NCBI GenBank assembly: GCA_034231615.1
Contig: CM067322.1
Span: 58,038,938-58,102,937, forward strand
Reading direction: 5' to 3'
DNA length: 64,000 nucleotides
Source of the DNA: Meghimatium bilineatum
Lineage: Eukaryota; Mollusca; Gastropoda; Stylommatophora; Philomycidae
Shown here: one piece after another, positions 33,335 through 44,464 of the stretch
Numbering within the stretch: the stretch's first letter is position 1
How the letters are laid out: each line of letters opens with the position of its first letter
Notes under the pieces: generated by a model
Told to the model about the DNA's origin: nothing
Seen by the model: only the letters and a program-made list of their open reading frames with translations
Database searches by the model: none
Position numbers and translations under genes: made by a program

Positions 33335-33485
33335 TATATTTTTGTTTCGTTTGTCCTCAAACTCTCACTGGATCTATCTTGCAGCATGTCAATACGTCTA
33401 CTAGATACACAACTGAGTTTAGTTTCGTGAACGGAGATACGTTGTGTTGCTTTATTTGCGCCAATGGCTCGAAACATCAGACATG
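33335..33485 (-). mobile_element. SINE2 / LINE 3'-end repeat, diverged copy
   Basis: The minus strand shares the AATGGC..GACA, ACACAACG and GAGAGTTTGAGGA-type blocks with the SINE2 copies at 34655-34830 and 38035-38205. Divergence is high. Confidence 0.6.
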
Positions 33486-33599
33486 TTTATAAGTACAAGC
33501 ATGACACTGTACCAAATGAAGACACGATTAGGTGATCTAGAATTGGGACGTCAAAAAGGCAAGAGCTATGTCCATCGTGGAAAAGTGAGAAGAACGACA

Positions 33600-34230
33600 A
33601 TATCAGATCTATCCATGCAGTCATCACACTTGATACCTACCATATACCCTGTACAATGGGAGCAAATAAATGATTCCCTACAAATAAATACTTCACTCAA
33701 TTTTCACAGTAACAGAAATACACCATCTGCAAAAGAGAATTGCCACATTGAGTATGATTCAGTAAGACGTTCGTGCCTATTGTGGTTGCATGACTTACAG
33801 ATGAAGCAGCTACAAATGTAGTCAGTAATGGAGGTCCTGGCATCTTTATAACATACGATAATCATTGTCCTGAAACTTAAACTATCCCTACAGGAAGTTT
33901 TACTCCAACCAGAATGATGATGTTCAAGAAATAGAACAGGATGCCCTGATGATCTTTCACTCCCATCTCTGAATTTCAACACGTGGTCATCTTCACAGAT
34001 GCACCATACGTTCTACGGGCTCTCGAAAGTGGTACACTCCCACTTCTCAGAAACATACTAAACTTCAAACGAACGTGGTGCAAAGAGTTCCACATCGCTT
34101 TCGTGCTAACACATGGTTAACATACAACAAACATCCTAAACGCGCCTGCCTCTTCGTTGTGCATCCTGAAAACAAGTTGCTTCAAAGCACGCACGAAGCC
34201 CTCAGGCTAACGCTTTTAACGATTTTGTCC
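33600..34230 (+). mobile_element. Degenerate LINE RNase H fragment (LINE-A-like)
   Basis: Plus-strand reading across several breaks gives AATNVVSNGGPGIFITYDN, then VVIFTDAPYVLRALESGTLP. These correspond to SA..AV.NGGAGVYI and VVFLTDARSVLQALQSGKL in the LINE-A RNase H. Several frameshifts and stops are present. Confidence 0.65.
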
Positions 34231-34336
34231 GAACTGTACCGATCGAGACGAAAAGAGATCTGCTTGCACTCAGACAACCAGTATCTCTGACCCACATACC
34301 TCGTTTCCTACAGCACACACATCAGTTGAATCACAA

Positions 34337-34530
34337 TGGGATGGAGTTGGCTGTCCCATCCCATATAGGGTCAGTGACCCAAAGCCATGCTGAAGTCGGA
34401 TGTGTCAGGCTAAAAGGCGCAGATATTGCAGCAATGCTGTAAACCATGACACAGCGCATTCCGTTCTCAGGACTACATACTGCTAATCTGCAGGAGTTTG
34501 AGAACGGACGCAGAAGAAGAAGAAGAAGTT
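34337..34530 (+). mobile_element. SINE2 / LINE 3'-end repeat
   Basis: Shares about 190 bp at high identity with 57460-57655: GGGATGGAGTTGGCTGTCCC, GTCAGTGACCCAAAGCCATG, CTGAAGTCGGATGTGT, ACCATGACACA, CTAATCTGCAGGAGTTTGAG, then a GAA tail. No coding domain can be recognised. Confidence 0.8.
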
Positions 34531-34654
34531 GAATCACAGATTTAAATGTCCACGACATGCCTGGAAGGCACAGTTATCCTGTCCTAAAGCTCACAAACGT
34601 TAGATCTGTAGAACTTCTCCGGATATATATTCGCCACTGGCGATGCCTATCATT

Positions 34655-34830
34655 GAGTACGGAGTCCCACCGAAGACTGATGTGTCGGGCCATTGGCACC
34701 AATAAAACTGCGACACAACGCATTTTAATTCTTTGTACTACATCCTGTTGGAAATCTAATATGACCATTGTCCTTCTACAAGAGAGATCCAGCCAGAATT
34801 TGAAAATGTACGCTGTAGAAGAAGAAGATT
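34655..34830 (+). mobile_element. SINE2 / LINE 3'-end repeat
   Basis: Contains GATGTGTCGGGCCATTGGCA, AAACTGCGACACAACGCATT, CAAGAGAGATCCAGC and a GAAGAAGAAG tail. It is a more diverged member of the same family as 34337-34530, on the same strand and about 120 bp apart. Confidence 0.75.
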
Positions 34831-34959
34831 ACGGAGTCAATGTGTAGAAGAACAGCGCTATAGGGTAGCGAAAACTATGTCGAATTAAATTCAGGCGATG
34901 AAATATCAGAGCCATAGCTGAAACAAATTAATGGTCTAGAAAACAAAGCTTTCACCTTT

Positions 34960-35290
34960 CCTCCACGAGGGTCGATTTTTCAGCAGGATAACGTTCTATC
35001 TCATGTTGCACAAGCTTTCCACCCAGTTCCTCACTGACAACATCGTCCAGACCATTCTGTGGCCAGACATCAACTCCATAGAACACTTATGGAATGAACT
35101 CGACCGACGACACCGTCAGAGAGACATGGCTCCAGCTAATCTCCGACAGTTGTCTAGCACTGCCGGAAGAGTGGGCTGTCATCACAGAATAACAGATCCA
35201 ACTGCTAATCAAATCCATGTCACGGAGATGTTCTCTGATAGAGACCAGATGAGAACATACACCTTACTGAAACGGAGGTCCGAGTCGCAA
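34960..35290 (+). pseudogene. Tc1-like transposase C-terminal relic
   Basis: The plus strand reads IFQQDNVLSHVAQAFH, a frame change, then LWPDINSIEHLWNELDRRHR. This matches the second Asp (QQDN) and Glu (NxIEHLW) motifs of the DD34E Tc1 family. It is a different, much older element than the two DDE transposons at 8-16 kb. N-terminal parts are absent. Confidence 0.75.
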
Positions 35291-35499
35291 AGAATAAAGA
35301 CATACCTAATTTAATGAACATTATTAAAGTCTGAAAGGCTCTTCATGCCAAGGTTGAAACATTAATTCCGTATAATCAAATTTAGAAATACGTTTGAAAT
35401 TTGGTGTCCAGTAGAACTGCAATAATGTTGTTTTTTAAACAGTAAATATAATAAGGGGGAGTACAAAATATCATGAAATCGATAACTATTGGTGTTAGA

Positions 35500-36235
35500 C
35501 CACTTTGTAACTTGTGACATGCCGCTTTGAACTCAAAGAACTCACTTCAAAGTTGGAAGACGTTAGTCGTAAATATGACATGGAAATTAGCATTGATGAA
35601 AGCAAGATATTAGTTATTAGTGATACTAAGCAAGATCTCACGAATATCCGGTTAAATCGTCACAAAATTGAAGAAGTTACCACTTTCAAATATCAGATCC
35701 CAAATATGTGATGATGGCAACGAGATGGCTGTCGTGGTAAAATTGAATATGATTTGGAAAATTAAGATCAGTATTACAGTAAAGATCAATTTGTTCAGAT
35801 CGCTAGTGTTAACTATAGTTTTATACGAGAGCGAAAGCTCAACACACACTGCAACAAGGAAAGAAGGATTCAGGTTGTTGAAAACAAGTTCTCAACCGAA
35901 ATCGGATGTGTCGGGCATTAATGCAAATAGAACAACGATACAATGTATTTCCATTCTCTGGAGTACATCCTGCTGGAAATCTAGTACGACCAGTGTCCCG
36001 CTGCAAGAGAGATCCAGCGGGAGTTTGAGAATGAACGCTGAAGATGAAGAAAACAAGTGGTACAGACATCTGTTAAGAATTAGTTATAGAGATCACAAGA
36101 CAAATACAATCATCCAGCAGCAAATAAACAAACTTGCAGGTTATCAAGCACCACTTTTTGGCAGCGGTGAAACTGAGTAAATGTGTTTGGTTTGGACAAG
36201 TAACGAGATACGACTCGTAGTAGTCTGCAGAATAG
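35500..36235 (+). mobile_element. LINE-D RT fragment split by SINE2
   Basis: The upstream part reads LKELTSKLEDVSRKYDMEIS, DESKILVIS, then KIEEVTTFKY and WKIKISITVKINLFRSLVL. The downstream part (from 36060) reads HLLRISYRDHKTNTIIQQQI. Together they are RT palm, thumb and tail. A 159-bp SINE2 copy with TSD lies between the parts. Frames are broken in several places. Confidence 0.8.
35890..36048 (+). mobile_element. SINE2 insertion with 10-bp TSD
   Basis: 159 bp inserted in the LINE-D fragment and flanked by perfect direct repeats GAAAACAAGT at 35880-35889 and 36049-36058. It contains ATCGGATGTGTCGGGCATTA, CTGGAGTACATCCTGCTGGA and GAGAGATCCAGCGGGAGTTT, and ends GAAGATGAA. The TSD shows that this short GAA-tailed unit is itself a retrotransposed unit. 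Confidence 0.88.
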
Positions 36236-36409
36236 ACTGATTTGTGCACGAATTTATGATTTGTGCGAGATCTGATTCCTTTGTTTCAGCAAATATATAC
36301 TTTAGCATTTCACTTGTTTGCTCACCGACTTTATACGCAATGAGACACATAAACAACATCCCCACCCCCACGTCAGTCCATGAATAGACGTTTCTTATAA
36401 CGTGTAACA

Positions 36410-37361
36410 AGGTCTATACCAGAACAAACCCCGTGGAGTGAAAGCCATGGAATGCCAATATACATTCAGAACATGTGAAAGGAATACTAAGCGAAGACGA
36501 ACAGAACAGTGTGCAGCGAAGGACAGTCACCCTCAGTTTCCTGGATGAGGAATATCCACAAAATATATGGGTCAGAGTGTACACAGATGGGTCAGCACAG
36601 AATGCTGTGAGGAATGGAGGTGCAGGTGTATATTTAGAATATCCACACACGCCTGGAGATACAATCAGAACACCGACGGGAAAATTCTGCAATAATTATG
36701 ATGCAGAAATCCAGGCAATTAGTGTGGCTGCTAAAAAACTGCTGAACTCCATCTCTGGCCTCCAGCCTGTTGTATTCCTGACAGATGCAAGGTCAGTGCT
36801 TCAAGCTCTCCAGTCTGGAAAACTAACAGACTTGAAAAAATTACTTAGCGAATTGTCTTACCAGTATAGGGTAACCATGCAGTGGATACCCTCTCACTGT
36901 GGAATACCAGGAAATGAAAAAGCAGACCAACTGGCAAAGGAAGGTGCTGCCGAAGACCAACCAGATATACCAATCACCTACCATCAGAAAAAACAGATGA
37001 TCAAGTCAATAAGAAAGCCACAAACGCCAACACAAGATGACTATCACATTATGAACAGATCAGAACAAGTTATAATTCTACGCCTCAGAACAGGACACAA
37101 CCGACTCCGCAGTCACATGTATACAAAGTTCAAGATTGGCAACACGGCCATGTGTACATGTGGACAGGCAGCACAGAGTGCCAAACATATACTTCAAGAG
37201 TGTTCTGAGCATGAAACGCTGAGGCAGACATATTGGCCAGAGGAAACAACACTGGAATCAAAGCTCTATGGGACACTGTATGAACTACAAAAGACAGTGA
37301 GTTTTATTAAGGAGACAGAATTACAGATATAGACATGTTTCAAGTGAACGAAAGAAGAAGA
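36410..37361 (+). mobile_element. 5'-truncated LINE-A with open RNase H, 13-bp TSD
   Basis: 285 open codons (36475-37332) encode VKGILSEDEQNSVQ, then RVYTDGSAQNAVRNGGAGVY, VVFLTDARSVLQALQSGKL, WIPSHCGIPGNEKADQLA and CTCGQAAQSAKHILQEC. These are the RNase H catalytic motifs plus the zinc knuckle. It is bounded by perfect repeats ATAACGTGTAACA at 36397-36409 and 37362-37374. The open frame and clean TSD indicate a fairly recent insertion. The RT domain is missing. Confidence 0.9.
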
Positions 37362-37374
37362 ATAACGTGTAACA

Positions 37375-37695
37375 GGTCATTGTGTTTCGCTGACTACTCC
37401 ATGTCAGAACCGGGCAGTTATACCCTGAGCCAGAGTTGTGAACTGATGTCGACGTCTGTTTCGGCGGCATTGGACTCGAAACACCATCGAATCGAATGGC
37501 TGCTGGAACAGAGGGCGGAGCACTTATGGGAATGCCCCACGTGCTGTGAGGCCAGTTTTCTAATCAAGAACCGGGCAACACATCGACAAAATAATAATGA
37601 TGCCTCACAAAATGAGGGAGCTAGAAATAATGTGGATTTGCTGTGTAGACATGTCAAAATGCGAACGAGAGGAACAAGAAGAAGAAATAATGTGT
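37375..37695 (+). mobile_element. LINE-F 3' end
   Basis: Contains RIEWLLEQRAEHLWECPTCC in one frame, a zinc-knuckle-like C-terminal segment. It ends with GTGTAGACATGTCAAAATGC and a GAA tail, very like the LINE-A terminus. A minus-strand copy of the coding part is at 51255-51470. Confidence 0.7.
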
Positions 37696-37985
37696 AAAAT
37701 AAACAGAACAAAAACGATGTGTAAAATAGTAAGTCAAAAAGAATAGAAGAAATCTATAAAATAGTAAATCAAACAGAATCGAAACAATGTGTAAAATAAT
37801 AAAACCAAACATATTAGACATAATGGGTAAAATAGTAAACCAAAAATAGTAGAAGCAATTTGTAAAATAGTAGATCACAGAAAAAAGTAACAATATGTAA
37901 AATAGTAAACCACAAAAAAAAAGAAACGCTGTGTAAAATAAGAAACCACAAAACAATGTGTAAAAAGATAAACCAAAAACAAAAA
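37690..37985. repeat. Degenerate ~40-bp tandem repeat
   Basis: Recurring AATGTGTAAAATAGTAAA then CCAAAA and a variable A-rich part. It looks like expansion of the tail of the preceding LINE-F copy. Confidence 0.7.
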
Positions 37986-38034
37986 AACAAAAAAAAAAAC
38001 AGGACGCATTTGGTTTCGCCGACGTGCCTGGTTT

Positions 38035-38205
38035 CTTCTTCTTCATCGTTCATTCTCAAACTCCCACTGGATATCTCCTGTAACAGGACAATGGTCCTGC
38101 TAGAATTCCTGCAGGATGTAATCCAGAGAATGAAACTATGTTGTGTCGCCGTTTTATTTGTGTCAATGGCCCGACATATCCGTCTTCGCCGAGGTGTCTG
38201 GTTTC
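38035..38205 (-). mobile_element. SINE2 / LINE 3'-end repeat
   Basis: Minus-strand copy containing CAATGGTCCTGCTAGAATTC (plus sense), GGATGTAATCCAGAGAATGA and a TTCTTCTTCTTCATCG tail (GAA tail on the minus strand). Confidence 0.8.
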
Positions 38206-39244
38206 ATAACACTTCTAAATTTGAACGGTCTTTTTTCCTGTAGTTAACTTAGTCTCACAGACAGATCACTTACACGCTAGCTCCGGCTACACTGTGATTC
38301 ATGTTTCTATTTTCTATATGCAAGTAGTCTGGTTACAAATATTTCACACGGGTGGACTATGGAGAAGATGAGAGGCCATGTTGAGAAATGAATAATGTGC
38401 ATTTGAAGACTTTCTTATTAAATTTCATTGGATAAATAAAGAACATTTTAAACTGTAATAACTGTTAATAAGATAACATGGTGATGGTAGAAGCCAAAGA
38501 GAATTCTAATTTGTCACTCTTGTTTTCCATGCCAGGATGTTTTATTTACATCTCAAGTTAGTTTCTCAGCCATTCTGTTTGATCGAGATTTTACAAGTCC
38601 CAGATGGCTTAATCAATGTGGATATGGGGTGTTGTACCACGAGCTGGGTTTTAGGGTTGTCCATAAATAACGTCAACAAGCACGGGAGGGGGTCTAAGTA
38701 AGTTTAACAGTTGATGACAAAATAGAGATGAGGGTGAATTTCACAAAAGTTGACGCAACAACCCCTTTTTTAATACACCAATTAAATAGTTTTAATTTCA
38801 AAATATTCAATATGAAATTAATTATGTAGTATTCTCGCTAATTTTTCAGCTACAATTATTTTATTATTGTGGTTGGGTTTTTTTGGGGTGGGGGGGAGGG
38901 GGAGGGGGGATGTGGGTGGGAAGGGTAGGTAAAACAATTATACATATTTAAGCGGGGGAGGGTGGAAGCAAAATTCTTTACATTTGTTGATTGTATTGGT
39001 AAGGTAAAGGTAGGTCTCATGCAGCAACGTGCGTCGGGGATGAAGATAACTCTTCATGTACTAAGCGGCATCAATAATTAAGTAGAGTGGCGAGTTCCCT
39101 TCCTTGCTGTCTTTACTTCCCTTAATTCATCTGTCAGGTACTCATTTATAGCTGATTCGACTGGAAGAGAACATGGCGAAAGGGGTAAAGAAAGTTGGAA
39201 AAAATGTTGATGTTATTAATGGACAACTTTGCAGTAACTTTCTT
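38206..39244. other. No recognisable gene; G-rich tract
   Basis: A G-rich stretch at about 38884-38925 (GGGGTGGGGGGGAGGGGGAG and on) could form G-quadruplex structures. No coding support. Confidence 0.5.
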
Positions 39245-39445
39245 CCATTCTTGAGAAATACTGCAGATAAAAGGTTTGATTCCCCAAAACTTGGGATATA
39301 CTAAAGATAAAGGACTTGATTCTCCAAAGCTTGGGGAAATACTACAGATAAAAGACTTGATTCTCCAAATCTTGGTGAAATACTGACTATAAAAGAATTG
39401 AATGCCATCTTGGCAAATACAGCAGATAAAATACTTGATTTCCAC
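39245..39445. repeat. ~45-bp tandem repeat
   Basis: About four units of GAAATACTACAGATAAAAGA then CTTGATTCTCCAAAGCTTGG. Confidence 0.75.
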
Positions 39446-40190
39446 CTCCCAAACCCCCCCCCCCCCCGAAATAATGTAGATTCCCTCAATAATATTTTAG
39501 ACATGGGTATTCATTCAAAAGGCATCATCATATCACATACCATGATTTGGGGTAGTAAAACTTCGCCCAATCTCCTCAGTTTCATCACGATATGCACGAC
39601 TTACACCAGTGTTACTATTATTTGCTCCATTTTTCAAACCACCATGACACACTGCGATAAATCAACAAGGCAAGAGATTTCTGAACTGACGAAACATATG
39701 TAAAAAGACGTTGAAAAATAAAATGTGAAAGATGGATCCAGAAAAAGAATACAGTAAATGTACATGCAGCATCAATAAATATTGGACACAAAATCAATAC
39801 ACAGACAGACGAATTACAGAGTAAATACATGTGAATGCAATATGTATACAAGCAGGTTGACATGGACACAGAAGAAAAACCAGACATTATGTAACACGCA
39901 CACAAGGGCACTTGAATATATAAATATACATCACAAAGATTTCGTGATTGAACACTATTAGAAAAAAGCAGTTTGAAATGTCACATACATGCAGTATGAT
40001 CGCCCTGATGATATCATTACCGTTCGAAACTATCGATCTAATAAAAGAGGACACCGATATGCGTTCATCATGCAATGCCACGTAAATACATATCGTTAAG
40101 CAAGGGTAAATGGTGCTGGTCATTGTCATTTAATTTTTATAGTTTTCGGTAAGGTCCTCTTCTGTGTGTCTCTATGTGCATTTTGTTGTC
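39446..40190. other. No recognisable gene
   Basis: A run of Cs at about 39457-39468. No coding or family assignment. Confidence 0.5.
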
Positions 40191-40194
40191 TTCT

Positions 40195-40245
40195 TTTGTT
40201 TGTCCTGATGAAGACATTGGTGTCGAAACGTCGCCTGTCACTGTG
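40195..40245 (+). ncRNA. Hammerhead-ribozyme-like core
   Basis: CTGATGA (40205-40211) is followed by a GACA/TGTC hairpin (40213-40216 with 40221-40224), then GAAA (40225-40228) and CGTC. This is the order of the hammerhead conserved core. One extra A lies before stem II, and stem I flanks pair poorly. Such motifs are known in Penelope-like retroelements, but no Penelope coding was seen here. Possibly a decayed copy. Confidence 0.35.
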
Positions 40246-41685
40246 TCCAGTTGCCTATTTTGTTTTATTGACTAATATTGGTAATACTTATAACCATTTA
40301 TGTTCATTTGGATTTAAACAGCGCAAGTAAACTCAATCTATTAATATAAGAACTTTTTTTACCATCAAAAATAATGTAGATTGTGTTCAGATAATCATGT
40401 CGCCACTACTCCCAAAAGTATTAAATTTATAATATGCTGTATTATTTTTAATGTGGTGGAAAGAAGTTATTTTGTTGATGATGGTGATTAGAAACCGCAG
40501 GGAATAGGAATCTGGGTACAATACAAGAATCAGTGGACAAATCACGAGATATACCAACTTTTTAATTTCATATGCAATTACACTATCTCGGAAATTTGAA
40601 AAGTCGTAACTTAAAATACCGATATAGCTATTTGCATGCAATGAACTGGCCATCCACCTCCCACTAAGTGTACAGCGCGTATGTCGAATGGTCAGGGGCT
40701 CTGTTCGCGCAACGTGTCCAATATTGGATGCGTCGGTATATGCGTCTTTATCGGCATTTCGTTCCGTTTATTAATGTTAGCTATTTGTTCCGTAGAAACC
40801 TGTCCACTGATTCTTGTATTGTACCGGAATGTGTCACCCTTGGTATCTATGTCAGCTGGTAGAGTTTTACTTTTACTTTCAGAATGATGCTCCTCTGGCA
40901 CTAGTTTTCATTGTTTCGTGCACTACTTTGACACTATTTTCAGGCACTAGTTTTAATTGTTTCAGGCACTACTTTGACACTGTTTTCATGTACTAGTTTT
41001 CACTGTTTCCGGGCACTAGCTTGACACTGTTTTCTATAATTGTTGCAAGTCCTACGTGAGACTATTTTCTCCACTACCGACTATGTAGTATCTCATTAAA
41101 AATCACGCACCATTTATTAGTAGTCCTATATTGTACTGATAGCTAGATAAAAAAAAACAACGTTCGGTTATGATAGACTGTGTTGGTAGGATCGTAGTAG
41201 TTGTATCTATAACAGTTGTTGCAGTTACACAAGCAGTGATGGCTCTGAAAGTAGTAATGGGATGGTGGTGAAGCAGATATTCTAGTAATGACTACTTAAT
41301 GATGTGAATGTTTTATTTGGTATTGTTGTCACATTTGCATTCATTAATCATCCAACTACAAAGATGTCCTTTTCTATTAAACTCCACGTGTCTTTGAATA
41401 CAATGTGTTATATGTATGTTTGATTTCTCTATTGTCTATTGTCTTTCCGCAAGTATATAATTGTTGGTCGTTAACAGTATGGGTGTGAGCTTCAGTTATC
41501 GTTTAAAGGTAGATGTGTAGCAATGGTTACATTGAGTGCTTGTTTGTTTTAGGTTATCTTGCTGTTTTCTACACACCGTTTACTTCATCTATCATTGATT
41601 CTATATAATCTTATTCTTTTGTTATAGGTATGCTCTTATTAGTATGTAGTTTGGATGTCTACCAATGTCAACAAAACAAACATCT
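40246..41685. repeat. Mostly unassigned, with a ~53-bp tandem repeat
   Basis: The tandem block at about 40893-41035 repeats GGCACTAGTTTT, GTTTCAGGCACTACTTTGAC and ACTGTTTTC about 2.7 times. The rest shows nothing recognisable. Confidence 0.6.
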
Positions 41686-41689
41686 TATC

Positions 41690-42125
41690 CAAAGTATCTT
41701 CATTCCAACCCTGTGCTACCAATGTCAAACATGGTCCTTAACAACAAAACATAAGAGACAACTGGTTACAACAGAGATGAGATAAGCCACAGGAGTGACC
41801 AGAAGACACAGAATTAGAAACGATGTCATAAGAGAAAGAGTAGGTGTCATATCAATTCTACAATACATACAAAATCAACAGATACAATGGTTTGGTCATC
41901 TGGAAAGAATGCCGTGTGATTCATTAGTTTATAAAGAATATACGAAAAGAGGAGAAGCAGAAAGAAGAGCCAAGGGTATACCTAGAGTACGCTGGATCGA
42001 CAACATCAGAGACATTACACGAACACCAAATAACATTATCTGAAGCTGCCAGAAAAGCGAGAACAAGAACATTGTATCTCCCTCGACACCCGTAAAGGGT
42101 AAAAGAGGAAAGAAGAAGAAGACGA
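41690..42125 (+). mobile_element. LINE-G 3' end
   Basis: Plus-strand reading gives IFIPTLCYQCQTWSLTT, then TRRHRIRNDVIRERVGVISI, IQNQQIQWFGHLERMP and RVRWIDNIRD, with frame breaks and a GAAGAAGAAGA tail. Closely related to the two copies at 58340-59335. Confidence 0.8.
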
Positions 42126-42239
42126 ATCCTGATTAACAAGCAGGACTTGATAATTGATAAAAGATACGTTTTCCCTCTAGAGTTGGAGTGTTCATTGTGT
42201 TCTTATCTGTTTATTTTATTAGAGTATTTACTGTATTTT

Positions 42240-43200
42240 GATGTGTTTTTCTGGAGTGTTCACAGGTTTTGTAGTGTTATTTTGGACTAATCAGTGTATT
42301 ATTAATGTGTATTGTTCTCTGAAGCATTCAACGAATTATATTGTTAATATTTTTTTTACTCTGTAGTGATCATTGTGTTATTGATTTGCTTGTCACTCTA
42401 GAGAAATCATTGTTATTGATATTTATACTATTTAGAGTGCTTAATGTCGAATGTATCTGTTCCATTTTTGTTGGGTGTTTTGTGTGTTCATCATGTCTTA
42501 GGTTCTCTGCTATGTTCGATGTATTCTTGATGTCTTTGGTTCACTTCTGCTCTCTGTGTTATTCATGTCTTTGATTCTCTTTTGTGTCATGTGCGTTATT
42601 GATGCCTTTTGTTCTCTGCTATGTTCTATGCGTTATTCATTCATTTGATTCTCTATGATAGGCCTATGTGTTATCGATGTCTTTGGTTTTCTCCTGTGTG
42701 TTATGTGTCATTTATGCCTTGGTTTTCTCTGATATGTTCTATGCCTTCTTCGTGTAATTTGTTATCTGCTATGGGCTATGTGTCATTTATGTCTTTTATC
42801 TCTGATATGTTCTTTGTCTTCTTCGTGTAATTGAATATCTTTCGTTATCTGCTGTGTTCTCTGTGTTATCGACGCCTTTGGTTTCTGCCGTGTTCCATGT
42901 GTCATTCGTGTCTTTAGTTCTCTGCTACGTTCTATGTGTTCTTCATTGCACTAGTTTTCTGCTATGCTCAATATGTTCGTCGTGTTGTTGGTTATCTGCT
43001 GTGTTCTCCTTGTCTTTGGTTCTTTGCCGCGCTCTGTGTCTTCATGTTCTTGGTTCTCTGTTATGGTATATGCTGTTCGTCATGTCTTTGGTTCCCTGCT
43101 ATGTTCCATATGTTCTTAATTTATTTAATTCTATGCTGTGTTAAATGTGTTCTTCATGTCTTTGGTTCTCTCCTGTATTCTATGTATTATGTATGTTAAT
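42240..43200. repeat. Degenerate ~40-bp T-rich tandem array, left part
   Basis: Recurrent TCATGTCTTTGGTTCTCTGC and TATGTTCTATGTGTT blocks. Long open frames here are a product of the stop-poor unit. The array resumes at 43935-44115 beyond a LINE-B insertion. Confidence 0.75.
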
Positions 43201-43209
43201 TATCCTCTC

Positions 43210-43920
43210 CGCATACCGGATATTTCCATATGTGCTTACATATCTTCGATTCAGCAAGTCTCCCAGGGTATAACCGCTGGTATTTCGAGTTCTATGTTGG
43301 TTCAGTTTTCTTTTTGAAATCTTTGTTACATGCTCTCTAGGAAAACTCATATCATCACGCCCAACTCGGGTATTCTCAATATATATTCATTCTCATTTAT
43401 ATCCAAATATGTTGATTGTGCGGACTCACGAAAATCACTGATTATATGTGCTCGGTCCCTAAAATGACCATCTGTTATGGTGGCGAGACTAGTTAATTTG
43501 TCGGCTCATTTTTTCACTCCACACTCGCGAGTTCGGGGACAATGATAAGAGTGAGTTTACGCACCATTTTGCTTTCTCTAATGATTCCACCATCCCTATG
43601 TACATCACCTGTTTTGACCTTCTGAATCATATTTATTGAGTCACTTAGTATGCACGCATAGGAATAGGCTTGAGATTCCAGCCAGTTTAGTTTTTGCGTT
43701 ACGACAAACACTTCCATCGTTAGACTGCTTGTTGTTGCGGTAAAGACTCCACTGGCTTCGTTTACTGTTCTTCCGTGTAATCTGGCATTAAAGGCCCGTG
43801 TGCATCATTGGTGGCGGATGATCGTCCCATTCGTGTATATCACATCCGTATAACCGCAGATGAGTGCCTTGACATCATCATCCACGCTCACAGGGCTACG
43901 TTCCTCGAAGGAAGTTGGCT
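43210..43920 (-). mobile_element. LINE-B RNase H fragment nested in the array
   Basis: The minus strand reads YSYACILSDSINMIQKVKTG, KLTLIIVPE, then after a shift GVKK-stop-ADKLTSL, then FRDRAHIISDFRESAQ and ILRIPELGV. It matches the end of the full-length LINE-B polyprotein in order. Stops and shifts are numerous. Confidence 0.75.
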
Positions 43921-43934
43921 CTCATGTGCTATTA

Positions 43935-44115
43935 TTGAACATTTTATCGCTGTTTTCTTCATGCCTTTGGTTTTCTGCTGTGTTCTTCATATATTTGACT
44001 CTGTTATGTTTCAGTGTTCTTGAAGCATTTGATTATCTGTTCCGTTCTCTGTGTTCTCGATGTCTTTGGTTTTCTTCCATGTTCTATTCGCTATTCATAT
44101 CTTTTGTTATTTGCG
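43935..44115. repeat. Degenerate ~40-bp T-rich tandem array, right part
   Basis: Same CATGCCTTTGGTTTTCTGCT and GTGTTCTT blocks as 42240-43200. Confidence 0.65.
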
Positions 44116-44464
44116 ATATTGTAGGTGGATAAACTCAGTGTTCCAGTTAGCCGTTGGTTATAAGTTTTTCGAGCTCTTCCAGATAATGAGGAGAGTTTCC
44201 CCTCTTCCTTGGCCACGTCCACGACTACATTGTTTACTACATTTTAATTTTTGGTGTAAAGGATGCTGTATGTTGTTGGCGACTTAGAAATATTCATTGA
44301 CCTGTGCTATTTTGTGTCTTATTTTGATACTAGGTAGATTTAACAGAAACTGTATAGTTAAAATATTTGATACATTTAGAATTTAAACATAGCCTCTTTT
44401 ACAAAAAAAAATGGAAATACGTTTGATACATCAACAAGTGTCAAATTCACTCTCAGACCGAGGT

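Noticed and set aside
42341-43199. Several Cys/Phe-rich frames resembling small membrane proteins
   Set aside because: They are translations of a degenerate T-rich tandem array, with overlapping frames of equal quality.
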